Part shown: piece by piece, positions 33,049 through 41,625 of the stretch
Layout of the letters: the number at the start of each line of letters is the position of its first letter
Position numbering within the stretch: the first letter of the stretch is position 1
Assembly (NCBI RefSeq): GCF_902705885.1
Contig: NZ_CACSIP010000067.1
Location: 62,001 to 126,000 of the forward strand
From: Mycolicibacterium austroafricanum
GTDB lineage: Bacteria; Actinomycetota; Actinomycetes; Mycobacteriales; Mycobacteriaceae
DNA: 64,000 nt
Reading direction: 5' to 3'
Made by a program: the position numbers and the translations under genes
The notes under the pieces: model-generated
Databases searched by the model: none
What the model was told of the DNA's origin: nothing
What the model saw: only the letters and a program-made list of their open reading frames with translations

Positions 33049-33950
33049 CCCTGTCTTATTCTCTTGAACTCCCCACTCAGCGGGTGGAGGACCCGGCGGA
33101 GTTCGTCTCCGCGACGGCGATCGCCGAGGTCGCGCAGGCTGCCGAGGCCGCCGGGTACGCCGCGGTGCATGTCACCGACCACCCCGCACCGGACACCAAG
33201 TGGCTCGACCACGGCGGACACCACGCGCTGGACCCGTTCGTCGCGCTGTCGTTCGCGGCTGCGGCCACCTCGACGATCAAGCTGCTCACCAATGTCTACA
33301 TCGCGGCCTACCGCAATCCCCTGCTGGGCGCGAAATCGATCCAGAGTCTGCAGGTGCTCTCCGAGGGTCGGCTGATCATCGGCACGGCTGCGGGCTACCT
33401 CAAACCCGAATTCCGCTCCCTCGGTGTCGACTTCGACAATCGCGGTGCGTTGCTCGACGAGGCGCTCGACGTCCTCGGCCAGGTGCTCTCCGGTGAGGAC
33501 GTCGCCTACCAAGGTGTGAACTTCCAGACCCGCGGTGTTCGCCTTCGGCCGGTTCCTTCGTCACCACCGCCGATCTGGATCGGTGGCAACAGCAAACCCG
33601 CGGTGCGGCGCGCGGTGTCGCGCGGCCAGGGCTGGGCCCCGTTCAACACATTCGGCTACGCGACAGCGTCGCGCACCGCCGAAATCTCCACGGTCGACGA
33701 GCTGGAATCGGCGATCAGGTGGGCCAAGTCCTACGCAGCCGAGATCGGACGCACCGCACCGCTGGACATCTGCTTCTCGGCCGGGAACCTGTTGGACGAC
33801 AGCAAGTCCGCTGACGAGCGCCATGCCGTCATCGATCGCCTGACCTCTGCTGGGGTGACGTGGTTGCCGGTCGCACATCCCGGGCGTGATCGCAGCGAGG
33901 TCATCGAGCGCGCACAGGTGTTCGCCAAGGAATTCATCGTCACCGATTGA
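33045..33950 (+). CDS. LLM-class F420-dependent oxidoreductase
   Basis: The 301-residue luciferase-like TIM barrel has AAGYAAVHVTDHPAPDTKW, LDPFVALSFAAAATSTIKLLTNVYIAAYRNPLL, LQVLSEGRLIIGTAAGYLKPEFRSLGVDF and PPPIWIGGNSKPAVRRAV. This arrangement is that of the mycobacterial Rv2161c-like F420-binding group (TIGR03619 type). It would carry out a hydride transfer on a ketone or enone. GTG 33045 overlaps the dehydrogenase stop, so the two proteins are co-translated and probably act in succession. Confidence 0.87.
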   Translation: MTLSYSLELPTQRVEDPAEFVSATAIAEVAQAAEAAGYAAVHVTDHPAPDTKWLDHGGHHALDPFVALSFAAAATSTIKLLTNVYIAAYRNPLLGAKSIQSLQVLSEGRLIIGTAAGYLKPEFRSLGVDFDNRGALLDEALDVLGQVLSGEDVAYQGVNFQTRGVRLRPVPSSPPPIWIGGNSKPAVRRAVSRGQGWAPFNTFGYATASRTAEISTVDELESAIRWAKSYAAEIGRTAPLDICFSAGNLLDDSKSADERHAVIDRLTSAGVTWLPVAHPGRDRSEVIERAQVFAKEFIVTD

Positions 33951-33956
33951 CCTCGC

Positions 33957-34397
33957 TCACTGCGCCATCAGGCTTTCCTTCGAGAATCCGTCGACGCTGA
34001 CCTTGCGCGACGCGAACAGCCACCGCTGTCCCACCGGCACCAGCACATCGCGGTAACGTCCCCAGTGGTCCAACCCGACGTCGGTGTACACCGCGAAGTA
34101 GCTGCTGGTGTGCACCCGGTCTGCCGCGACCGACTCGAAACGCACGCTCGCGACGTGGTGGCGAACAAAGGAGGGCGCAGGCCGCCCGGAGTCGCGAGGC
34201 CCGCCCATGGCCGCGCCGAGTCCGGCCTCGATGGCCTCCGGACCGGTGAGCGGTAGCTGCCCGCCGGTAAACTCGAGAACGCCTTCGGCGCCGAAACACG
34301 CAGCCAGCGCACCGAGGTCGAACCGATCGGTGGCGGCGGTGTAGTCGGCCAGCGTCTGGCGCACCGACTCTCGGGTCTCAAGCTCCCACATCTGCAT
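33957..34397 (-). CDS. SnoaL-like NTF2 family protein
   Basis: The 146-residue protein has the NTF2-like pattern: ESVRQTLADYTAATDRFDLGALAACFGAEGVLEF, an RHHVASVRFE strand, YFAVYTDVGLDHWGRYRDVLVPVG and WLFASRKVSVDGF. ATG 34397 fits the family start; a second ATG follows two codons later. It converges with the LLM gene and diverges from the isochorismatase-like gene across a 49-base gap with a palindrome. Small-molecule isomerase, dehydratase or binding functions are all possible. Confidence 0.78.
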   Translation of the reverse strand: MQMWELETRESVRQTLADYTAATDRFDLGALAACFGAEGVLEFTGGQLPLTGPEAIEAGLGAAMGGPRDSGRPAPSFVRHHVASVRFESVAADRVHTSSYFAVYTDVGLDHWGRYRDVLVPVGQRWLFASRKVSVDGFSKESLMAQ

Positions 34398-34425
34398 GAC
34401 TGCTCCTCTGGAATTCCGGCTCCAG

Positions 34426-34441
34426 CACACGATAACGTGTG
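34426..34441. promoter_or_regulatory. CACACG-n4-CGTGTG inverted repeat between divergent genes
   Basis: An exact six-base inverted repeat around ATAA lies in the 49-base gap between the minus-strand SnoaL-like gene and the plus-strand isochorismatase-like gene. It ends six bases before the ATG at 34447, where a bound protein would block transcription or initiation. No matching regulator gene is adjacent. Confidence 0.45.
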
Positions 34442-34446
34442 TTCTC

Positions 34447-35082
34447 ATGCCTGCACCGGTGCTCGCCGACCTCCTGGACCCCACCACCACAGCGCTGGTG
34501 ACACAAGAATGTCAGGGTGGCGTCATCGGCCCTCAGGCCGGCCTGCCGCTACTTGCCGAGGAGGCCCGACGTGAAGCGGTTCCGAACATCGTTGCGCTGC
34601 TGTCCGCGGCAAGAACCGCGGGCGTGACCGTGGTCCACTGCCTGATCCAGCGCCGGCCCGACGGACGAGGTTCCAATACCAACGCCCGCCTGTTCGCCGC
34701 TGGGAAATCGTTCACCGCCGACCTCACGCCGGGTGGCCCCGGAGCTTCGGTGATACCCGAACTCGGGCAGCAGGACAGCGATCTGGTCCTGACGCGCACA
34801 CACGGCGTCGGACCGATGACCGGGACCGATCTTGATGCGGTGCTGCGCAACTTGAACATCACCACGATTGTCGGTGTCGGCGTTTCGGTCAATGTCGCCA
34901 TCACGAACTTCGTGATGGACGCGGTCAACCGCGGATACCAGTTCGTGCTGCCCCGTGATGCAGTCGCAGGTTATCCCCGGGAGTACGCGGACACGGTCAT
35001 CGACAACACCCTGTCGCTGCTGGCCACCGTCACCACCACAAGCGATGTCGCAGCGACCTGGCGCGGTTTCACGGCAACTTGA
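34447..35082 (+). CDS. Isochorismatase-like (cysteine hydrolase fold) protein without catalytic triad
   Basis: The 211-residue protein keeps the isochorismatase-like alpha/beta fold (TALVTQECQGG, NIVALLSAARTAGVTVVHCLIQ, GTDLDAVLRNLNITTIVGVGVSVNVAITNFVMDAVNRGYQ). The Asp-Lys-Cys triad is lost: the Asp position is Glu21, the Lys region reads LTRTHG, and the nucleophilic Cys is Ala151. Cys-less members such as YecD are known, so a non-hydrolytic or binding role is plausible. ATG 34447 follows the palindrome. It is monocistronic or loosely linked to the amidohydrolase gene 93 bases downstream. Confidence 0.85.
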   Translation: MPAPVLADLLDPTTTALVTQECQGGVIGPQAGLPLLAEEARREAVPNIVALLSAARTAGVTVVHCLIQRRPDGRGSNTNARLFAAGKSFTADLTPGGPGASVIPELGQQDSDLVLTRTHGVGPMTGTDLDAVLRNLNITTIVGVGVSVNVAITNFVMDAVNRGYQFVLPRDAVAGYPREYADTVIDNTLSLLATVTTTSDVAATWRGFTAT

Positions 35083-35175
35083 CCCCCTGATATGGAGGTT
35101 GCCGCGGCCAAGTGATAACGTCGTTTCCATAAAGCGTAAATGCTGATATTCGCTGCTCCGAGGAGGAATCAGCCC

Positions 35176-36366
35176 ATGACCCGTAGGCTCCCGTACCCCG
35201 TGTTCGACATCGACAACCACATGTACGAGACGACCGACGCTCTACTGAAGTACCTGCCGAAGCAGCACAGAGGCAAGGTCGGCTATGTCGAGGTCAACGG
35301 TCGACCCAAGCTCGTCGTCAAAGACCACATCAGCCACATGATCCCGAACCCCACGTTCGAGCGAGTAGCGCGCCCCGGCAGCGCCGAGGATTACTTCCTC
35401 GGCAACAACCCCGAAGGCCTCAACTTCCGCGAGTTCATCGGCGAGGCAATGAATGTCATCCCGGCCTACCAGTCGCCGGCACCCCGACTCGAGCTGATGG
35501 ACGAACTGGGCATCGACCAGTGCGTGATGTATCCGACGCTCGCCAGCCTCATCGAGGAGCGCACCACCGATGACGTCGTGCTCACCCACGCGATCATCCA
35601 CGCGCTCAACGAATGGATGCACGAGCACTGGACCTTCAATTACGAAGACAGGATCTTCGCCACTCCCGTCATCTGCCTGCCTCTGGTGGACGAAGCGATC
35701 AAAGAGTTTCACTGGGCCCTCGAGCGCGGCATGAAGACGTTCCTCGTCCGACCTGCACCGGTGCCGAGCCGGTTCGGCGGGTCACGTTCCATGGGACTGC
35801 CGGAGTTCGACCCGTTCTGGGCCGAAGTCGTCAAGGCCGACATCCCGGTCACGTTCCACGCCTCCGACAGCGGCTATCAGAAGCACCTCATGGAGTGGGA
35901 GGGCGGAGACGAGTACCTGTCCTTCAAGCCAAGTGCACTGCGTGAGGTCGTCATGGGCTTCCGGGCCATGGAGGACACACTGGCGGCGCTGATCTGCCAC
36001 GGTGTGCTCTCCCGATTCCCCGATCTGCGGGTACTCGTCGTCGAGAACGGCAGCGGCTGGGTGAAGAACCTGCTCCGCCAGCTGGAGAAGGCCTACCGGG
36101 TCATGCCCAAGGAGTTCGAAGAGCATCCCGTCGAGGTGTTCAAACGCAACGTCTACATCCATCCGTTCCTCGAGGACGACGTCGCGTCCATCGTCGAGAT
36201 CATGGGCGAGGACCACGTCATGTTCGGCTCGGACTTCCCGCACCCGGAGGGCATCGGTGATCCGCTCAGCTTCGTCGACCGACTCGACGGCATCTCCGAG
36301 GAAGCCAAGGCGAAGATCATGGGCGGCAACGCCATCGAACAGTTGAGGCTGAAGGTCAAGGTATGA
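35176..36366 (+). CDS. Amidohydrolase-2 family protein
   Basis: The 396-residue TIM-barrel protein has the same D-x-H-x-x-E start as its paralogues (Asp13, His15, Glu18 in FDIDNHMYETTD), the barrel histidine PVTFHASDSGYQ, VVENGSGWVKNLL, and FGSDFPHPEG near the end. AGGAGG at 35161 sets ATG 35176. Its stop overlaps the start of a MaoC hydratase gene (ATGA), suggesting consecutive reactions on a CoA ester or acid. Decarboxylase or hydrolase cannot be told apart. Confidence 0.87.
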   Translation: MTRRLPYPVFDIDNHMYETTDALLKYLPKQHRGKVGYVEVNGRPKLVVKDHISHMIPNPTFERVARPGSAEDYFLGNNPEGLNFREFIGEAMNVIPAYQSPAPRLELMDELGIDQCVMYPTLASLIEERTTDDVVLTHAIIHALNEWMHEHWTFNYEDRIFATPVICLPLVDEAIKEFHWALERGMKTFLVRPAPVPSRFGGSRSMGLPEFDPFWAEVVKADIPVTFHASDSGYQKHLMEWEGGDEYLSFKPSALREVVMGFRAMEDTLAALICHGVLSRFPDLRVLVVENGSGWVKNLLRQLEKAYRVMPKEFEEHPVEVFKRNVYIHPFLEDDVASIVEIMGEDHVMFGSDFPHPEGIGDPLSFVDRLDGISEEAKAKIMGGNAIEQLRLKVKV

Positions 36367-36839
36367 CGCAGGCCCCTCCGACGCCGACGACGTACGAGGG
36401 GATCGCCGGCTTCGAAGCCCACGTCGGCGAGCATCTCGGGTACAGCGATTGGCGGCAGGTCACCCAGCAGGAGATCGACCTCTTCGCCCAGGCCACCGGC
36501 GATCATCAGTGGATCCACGTCGACCCCGACAAGGCTGCTCGCGGACCCTATGGCAGGACGATCGCACACGGATACCTGACGTTGTCGCTGGTGCCGATTC
36601 TGGTACAACAGATCTACAAGGTGACTGGTTTGTCGATGCAGGTGAACTACGGCGTGGACAAGCTCCGATTCCCGGCGCCGGTGCCCGTCGACTCCCGGAT
36701 CCGAGCGGGCGCCGAACTCATCAAAGTGGATCGCAACGACAAGGGCGGTCGCGCGACGGTACGCGTCACCGTCGAGGTCGAGGGGTCCGATCGGCCGGCG
36801 TGCGTGGTCGACACCATCGCCGCGATGGTGGACGCCTGA
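36363..36839 (+). CDS. MaoC family (R)-specific enoyl-CoA hydratase
   Basis: The 158-residue single-hotdog protein has the complete hydratase-2 signature ATGDHQWIHVDPDKA with the catalytic Asp47 and His52, followed by GPYGRTIAHGYLTLSL. These enzymes add water to trans-2-enoyl-CoA to give (R)-3-hydroxyacyl-CoA. The ATG overlaps the amidohydrolase stop. This is the one standalone MaoC in the window with the plain hydratase motif. Confidence 0.92.
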   Translation: MTQAPPTPTTYEGIAGFEAHVGEHLGYSDWRQVTQQEIDLFAQATGDHQWIHVDPDKAARGPYGRTIAHGYLTLSLVPILVQQIYKVTGLSMQVNYGVDKLRFPAPVPVDSRIRAGAELIKVDRNDKGGRATVRVTVEVEGSDRPACVVDTIAAMVDA

Positions 36840-36853
36840 CGTAAGGGGACACG

Positions 36854-37357
36854 ATGGGTGTACGGTCGCTCACGACCATGGGCGGGTGCCTGTCGATTGC
36901 GCTCGGATTGGTTGCGGCGCCGGCGTGGGCGATGCCGGACGGACCGGCGCTCAACGGCACCTATCAGGCTGTGTCCAAAGGCGACTGGGCCAGGACCGAC
37001 GGTGTCTATCGTGACCAACTGCCCGTGATCTCGACGTGGTCCATCGAATCCGTCTGCGAAAATTATCAGTCGTGCACTGGTCGAGTGACCAGCGACCAGG
37101 GCTGGACTGCCGACATGTACTTCCAGACGCAATCATGGCGAGTGCGCCGGACGATTCCTGGTTGGCAGCAGTGCCCGGACGGAACCGTCAGTTCTGGCGA
37201 TCAGCTCTTCATCTTCTATCCCTACACGGGAAACGAAGTCGACATCGCCTCAACGACACTGGTCGGCGAGGACATCACCGCCGGCGTGCCCGGTGCATGC
37301 GGGCGTGGTTATCCGGTAGAGATTCGGATCCCGTTCCGTCTGACGAAACTCTCCTGA
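36854..37357 (+). CDS. Secreted conserved mycobacterial protein
   Basis: The 167-residue protein has an N-terminal signal peptide (hydrophobic SIALGLVAAP, probable cleavage after AWA at about residue 26). The mature part contains paired cysteines (VCENYQSC) and a WSIESVCENYQSCTGRVTSDQGW block seen in mycobacterial exported proteins of unknown function. It is 14 bases after the MaoC gene and convergent with mceF (gap 37358-37373). An extracytoplasmic role near the Mce machinery is possible but unproven. Confidence 0.75.
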   Translation: MGVRSLTTMGGCLSIALGLVAAPAWAMPDGPALNGTYQAVSKGDWARTDGVYRDQLPVISTWSIESVCENYQSCTGRVTSDQGWTADMYFQTQSWRVRRTIPGWQQCPDGTVSSGDQLFIFYPYTGNEVDIASTTLVGEDITAGVPGACGRGYPVEIRIPFRLTKLS

Positions 37358-37373
37358 CTGGCCGCCACGGTGG

Positions 37374-38915
37374 TTACCGGGGCATGAGTTCCTGCCAGGT
37401 TTCCGCCGGGCTGACCAGATCGGTCTGCGAACCTATCGCGCCGTCTGGGGAGGTGTACTGGCCGGTGACGACGTTGTAGGGGGCGACCGCGACAGAGGGA
37501 CCCGGCGTCGCGGCGGGGGCTTGGAACGCCGCCGGTGCTGCAGGCGGTGTGCCCGCGTCCCGCGGCAGAGCAGCTTCGGGGTCCGGTGGTGGCGGCACTG
37601 TATTAGGCGGCGGCGTGCCCTCGATCGGGGCGTAAAGGCGTTCTCCTTCATCAACCCTGTTGTCCAACGGAATACCCTGCGCGATGAGATTGGGGTCGAA
37701 CGGGTACGGCCCGGTGGCGTGCTGCCGCATCGCCAGCGGCTGGTATTCCTTGTCGCTGTTGCAGATCTGGACGGTCGGCGCGCGCTTCCCGGGATGTTCC
37801 ATGCACGGCGCGTTTCGGGCACCTCGAACACTGATCGGCGAATCTTGAGGTAGCTTGCAGTACAACCCATCCGGGGTGTCGATCACGGATTCGTCCACCG
37901 GCGAGCGCCACTGCGAGGGAGGCAGGAACCCCACGGTGCAGACCGGCGGATCGGCGATGCTGATCCCGAAATCCGACAACGCGATACCTGTCGGATTGTT
38001 GGTCGGCATCGCGTAGGACTGGATTCCGGACGATGTCAGCGGAAGCATCAGGAGGAGCTGCTCGATTCCGGCCCGGTACGTGACGGTCACCTGGCCGACC
38101 GAGGTCAGATTGGCCAGAAACACCGGCAGAGTCGGCTTGACCTGGTCGAGCAGTCCCGCGACTTCCTGCGCGAAGCCAGGTCCGCCGTCGAGCAGAGTAC
38201 GGATATCCGGGTCGTTCTGCTGGATCTGGTCGGTGACACCGGCCAGGTTGCGGGCCCATGAGCGAATGGCGTCGGCACTCTGCTCCTGACCGTCCAACAG
38301 CGGAACCGAATTCTCGGTCAGCCGCTGCGCGTTGTCGGCGACGCTGTTGACGTCGCCGCTGAGCTGGGCACCCGAGTCAATCAGCGAGCCGAGGTCGTAT
38401 CCCGCGCCAGCCAGCCCACGGTAGGTTTCGTCGACGAGATCGCCCAGCCGGTCCTTCGGGATGGTGGCCAGCAAGGCGCTGGCCTGGTCGAGCACCGGAC
38501 CGATCTGCTCGGGCACGGACACCTTGCTCACCGGGATCACTGAGCCGTCCGCCAGATAGGGGCCGTCGGCACTGCGTGGCACGAGGTCGATGTACTGCTC
38601 CCCGACCGCCGACATGCTGCGCACATTCGCCTGACTGTCCACCGGGATCCGAGCGTCGGAGCTCAGCGAGATCGTCGCCACCACCTTCGTCGGCTCGAGA
38701 TCGACAGCGGTGACTTTGCCGACCTGCACGCCACGCAGTGTCACGTTGCTGAAACGGTACAGCCCACCGCTGACCGGTAGCTCCATGGTGACCGTCGTGC
38801 GGCCGATTCCGAGCAACGTGGGCACCTGGAGGTAGAAAAGGCCCATCGCGATGACACCGACGACGGATGCGATCGAGAAGAGCACGAGTTGAACGCGAAC
38901 GAAACGGGTCAGCAT
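37374..38915 (-). CDS. mceF: Mce family protein, MceF position
   Basis: The 513-residue cell-envelope protein has one N-terminal membrane helix (VQLVLFSIASVVGVIAMGLFYL), an MCE/MlaD domain (about 40-115: VTMELPVSGGLYRFSNVTLRGVQVGKVTAVD...VGEQYIDLVP), a helical coiled region, and a long Pro/Ala-rich C-terminal tail (EGTPPPNTVPPPPDPEA). Mce hexamers form periplasmic lipid-transport channels for sterols or fatty acids. Its ATG shares bases with the mceE stop (TGATG). It is the last gene of the mce operon. Which mce system (1-4 or others) cannot be decided here. Confidence 0.9.
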   Translation of the reverse strand: MLTRFVRVQLVLFSIASVVGVIAMGLFYLQVPTLLGIGRTTVTMELPVSGGLYRFSNVTLRGVQVGKVTAVDLEPTKVVATISLSSDARIPVDSQANVRSMSAVGEQYIDLVPRSADGPYLADGSVIPVSKVSVPEQIGPVLDQASALLATIPKDRLGDLVDETYRGLAGAGYDLGSLIDSGAQLSGDVNSVADNAQRLTENSVPLLDGQEQSADAIRSWARNLAGVTDQIQQNDPDIRTLLDGGPGFAQEVAGLLDQVKPTLPVFLANLTSVGQVTVTYRAGIEQLLLMLPLTSSGIQSYAMPTNNPTGIALSDFGISIADPPVCTVGFLPPSQWRSPVDESVIDTPDGLYCKLPQDSPISVRGARNAPCMEHPGKRAPTVQICNSDKEYQPLAMRQHATGPYPFDPNLIAQGIPLDNRVDEGERLYAPIEGTPPPNTVPPPPDPEAALPRDAGTPPAAPAAFQAPAATPGPSVAVAPYNVVTGQYTSPDGAIGSQTDLVSPAETWQELMPR

Positions 38916-40210
38916 CAGCTTCCCCCCTCGGCCGATGCCGCCGGGGCACCGTACGGGCCCGCGAAGACGGGGGCCTGCGGGCCGCCGAGTTGTGTCGGTG
39001 GGAGAAGCGGCGGCGGATTGACCGCCATCGACGGTGCACTCTCGGCGAACAACTCGGGAGGAGGCACCGCAGCCGATCCGTCGCCCGGGTTTTGCGTCGC
39101 CGGCGCGACGGGCACGGCGAGCGGATCGTATGTGTAGTTCCGGTACCACGGATCCCCGGGAGCCGGCACGAGGGGGTTCTGCGGAACACCGAACCTCGTG
39201 CCCAACAGCATCGTTCGACGCAGCCGCGGTACCGTCAGATCGATCACCGCGAAGAGATTCATGTAGTCGCCGCGCACACCCCGGTCGATGATGTCCTGGC
39301 TGAGCGGATAGGTCGTCATGTAAGCGAGCACAGCGTCGAGGTCCGGACCCACGTCGGCGAGCACACGCAGCACCGGCTCGAGATTCTCGAGGTTGGTGAC
39401 CAAATCGTCGTGGACGTCGGTGACGACATCGGTGAGCACTCCGCTGAACGCTCCGAGAGTTCGCAACGCCTCGGTGATGTTCGAGCGCTGGCGGACCAGT
39501 ACATCGAGGGCCGGCGGAATCTCCTTCAGTGCACGGTCGAGGACATCGCGCTGCGCCGCGAATGTGCCTGCCAACCGATCGAGATTCCGAATGGACTCGA
39601 CAACGTGTGTCCGGTTGGTGGCGAGTACACCGGCGAGATCGTTGAGCCGGGCCAACAGCTCGCGCGTTTCATCGGTACGTCCGGTCAGCGCACCGCCGGT
39701 GTTGCGGATGACATCACCGATCTGCCCCAAGCCACCACCGTTGACAAGGGCCGACAACGTGGACAGGGTCTCTTCGGTCGAGGGATAGGTCGATGAGGTG
39801 TTCAGGTCGATCGTCGCGCCGGCGGGCAGCCGGCCTTGCGGAGGCTCGCCGGGGGGCGGGTCCAGTGCCAGGTGCATCGAGCCGAGCAAGCTGGTCTGCC
39901 CCACGGTAGCGACAACATTCGCGGGTACCACGACGCCCTCCCGCACCGAGACCTCGACGTCGGCGTGCCAGTCGTTTGCACTCATCGTGCTGACGCTCCC
40001 GACCACGACGTCATCCATCATCACTGGTGAGTTCGGTTCGAGCGTACCGACATTGGCCAACTCGACCTGGAAAATCTGTGCATCAGGACCACGCCCGACA
40101 ACACCGGGCAGGGGGACCGAGTTCAACCCGCTGAACGAACATCCCGTCGCGGCAACGGCAATCCCCAGCGCGATGCAGGAGGCGGAGGTTCGGGTCCGGT
40201 GTCGCGTCAT
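38915..40210 (-). CDS. mceE: Mce family lipoprotein, MceE (LprK-like) position
   Basis: The 431-residue protein starts with a lipoprotein signal (IALGIAVAATGC, lipid-modified Cys24), as expected for the fifth Mce gene product, and then the MCE domain (IFQVELANVGTLEPNSPVMMDDVVVGSV...LLGSMHLALDPP). A helical domain with repeated LNDLAGVLATNRTHVVESIRNLDRLAGT-type heptads follows, and a Pro-rich end. It would anchor the Mce complex in the outer leaflet of the plasma membrane. Start and stop overlap neighbours by four and one bases. Confidence 0.9.
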   Translation of the reverse strand: MTRHRTRTSASCIALGIAVAATGCSFSGLNSVPLPGVVGRGPDAQIFQVELANVGTLEPNSPVMMDDVVVGSVSTMSANDWHADVEVSVREGVVVPANVVATVGQTSLLGSMHLALDPPPGEPPQGRLPAGATIDLNTSSTYPSTEETLSTLSALVNGGGLGQIGDVIRNTGGALTGRTDETRELLARLNDLAGVLATNRTHVVESIRNLDRLAGTFAAQRDVLDRALKEIPPALDVLVRQRSNITEALRTLGAFSGVLTDVVTDVHDDLVTNLENLEPVLRVLADVGPDLDAVLAYMTTYPLSQDIIDRGVRGDYMNLFAVIDLTVPRLRRTMLLGTRFGVPQNPLVPAPGDPWYRNYTYDPLAVPVAPATQNPGDGSAAVPPPELFAESAPSMAVNPPPLLPPTQLGGPQAPVFAGPYGAPAASAEGGS

Positions 40211-41625
40211 GGTAGAGGTGCTCCCGGTCCCGGTCCCGGTCCCGGCGCCTCCGCGGGCAGCGGCGGCTGTGGCGCCTGGTCCTGTGGCGGTACTGCCGGA
40301 TCGGCCGGTCGGTCGGTCACAGGCAGAAGCAGATCCCCGACACCCGGAGTCGCCTGACCGCCGGGCAACGGGACATGACCCGGCGGCGGAGGCACATCAC
40401 CGGAACCGGTGTAGGCCGACACGGCCGGAGGGGTTTCGGGAGCTCGTGGCGGCCCCCCCGTCGCGGGGTCCAGCTGCGGCGGCGAGTAGATGATGTGTTC
40501 CGGTGACGCGGACGGTCCGAGGAACGGGTTGACGGGGAAGGGCAGATAGTTGAAGTCGATCGTGTTGAGCATGGGACCCAGATACTGAGCACACAGCTTG
40601 GCGGTTTCCGGTGCCGTGGCGTTCTCGACAGAACCGATCGCCGAACAGATGAACTGCAGTGGGTTGGCGAAGTTCTGCAACGCGAAGGCACCCGCCACCG
40701 CCCCCGTGTCGGGGTTGTACATGTTGTAGAAGTTGGCGAATGCCGTAGGCGCGCCGTGCAATAGATTCTCGAGATCCGTCCGGTGGTCGACGAGTGTCTG
40801 GGTCACGTTCGCGAGACGGTGGACCTGCTCGGATGCCTGGTTGCGGCTTCCCGCGACGAACCGCTTCACCTCACCCACTGCGACGGCGATGTCGCGAAGC
40901 GCGGCGTCGAGATCGGATCGACTGCCGTTGATCACCTCGGTGAGAGTGGCCAGGCGGTTCTGGAACTGGACGATCTGAGTGTTCGAATCTTTGAGGGCGC
41001 CCACCACCTTGTCCAGATTGGCGATGACATCGACGATGTTGCCGCTTCCGTCGGCGAAAATCCTTGCTGCACGAGAGAGTTCGGCAAGAGTGTCGCGCAA
41101 TTTGTCGCCGTTGCCGCCCATGGCATCGGCCGCGCTGTCGATCAGTCTGCCGATCGCACTGCCGGACAGGGTGTCCTCGGGCCCCAGGTCGGTCACCAGA
41201 CGCATGAGCTGCTCTTTGACCTCGTCCCATTCCAGCGGGACCGCCGTTCGTTCGACGGGGATCACAGCACCGTCGCTCAGCACGGGACCGCTGTCGACAT
41301 AGGCCGGAGTGAGCTGGACGTACCGAGCGGAAATCAGATTCTGGGGCACGATCACCGCGTGTGCCTCGGCGGGGACCGACACGCCGCGGTCGACGGCCAA
41401 CGTCATCGCCACCTGCTCGGGCTCTCCTTGAATTCGTTCGATAGTACCCACTTTCACGCCTGCTACCCGAACCTCGTCGCCGGGATAGATACCGACCGCG
41501 CTGGAGAAGTTCGCGGTGATCGTGGTGGGGCCGAAGAAGGCGCTGTGCACCAGCAGCAATCCTGCGCCGAAGGCGGACACCACCAGGGCCGCCGCCGTGA
41601 TCATGGTCAGTAGACGACGCGTCAT
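40207..41625 (-). CDS. mceD: Mce family protein, MceD position
   Basis: The 472-residue protein has an N-terminal helix (LLTMITAAALVVSAFGAGLLLVHSAFF), an MCE domain (TITANFSSAVGIYPGDEVRVAGVKVGTIERI...NLISARYVQLTP), a helical region and a Pro/Gly-rich C-terminus ending in PGPGPGPGAPLP, encoded by a CCCGGT-type hexamer repeat. It is part of the six-protein lipid-transfer assembly. Four-base overlaps (ATGA) with mceC and mceE show tight co-translation. Confidence 0.9.
   Translation of the reverse strand: MTRRLLTMITAAALVVSAFGAGLLLVHSAFFGPTTITANFSSAVGIYPGDEVRVAGVKVGTIERIQGEPEQVAMTLAVDRGVSVPAEAHAVIVPQNLISARYVQLTPAYVDSGPVLSDGAVIPVERTAVPLEWDEVKEQLMRLVTDLGPEDTLSGSAIGRLIDSAADAMGGNGDKLRDTLAELSRAARIFADGSGNIVDVIANLDKVVGALKDSNTQIVQFQNRLATLTEVINGSRSDLDAALRDIAVAVGEVKRFVAGSRNQASEQVHRLANVTQTLVDHRTDLENLLHGAPTAFANFYNMYNPDTGAVAGAFALQNFANPLQFICSAIGSVENATAPETAKLCAQYLGPMLNTIDFNYLPFPVNPFLGPSASPEHIIYSPPQLDPATGGPPRAPETPPAVSAYTGSGDVPPPPGHVPLPGGQATPGVGDLLLPVTDRPADPAVPPQDQAPQPPLPAEAPGPGPGPGAPLP

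Noticed and set aside
38867-39796. Plus-strand open frame opposite mceE
   Set aside because: It is a shadow of the MCE-domain gene. The composition is Arg-rich and lacks any signal or motif.
40213-40245. CCCGGT-type hexamer repeats at the mceD end
   Set aside because: The repeat encodes the Pro/Gly tail of MceD. It is ordinary low-complexity coding sequence and not a CRISPR or mobile-element repeat.
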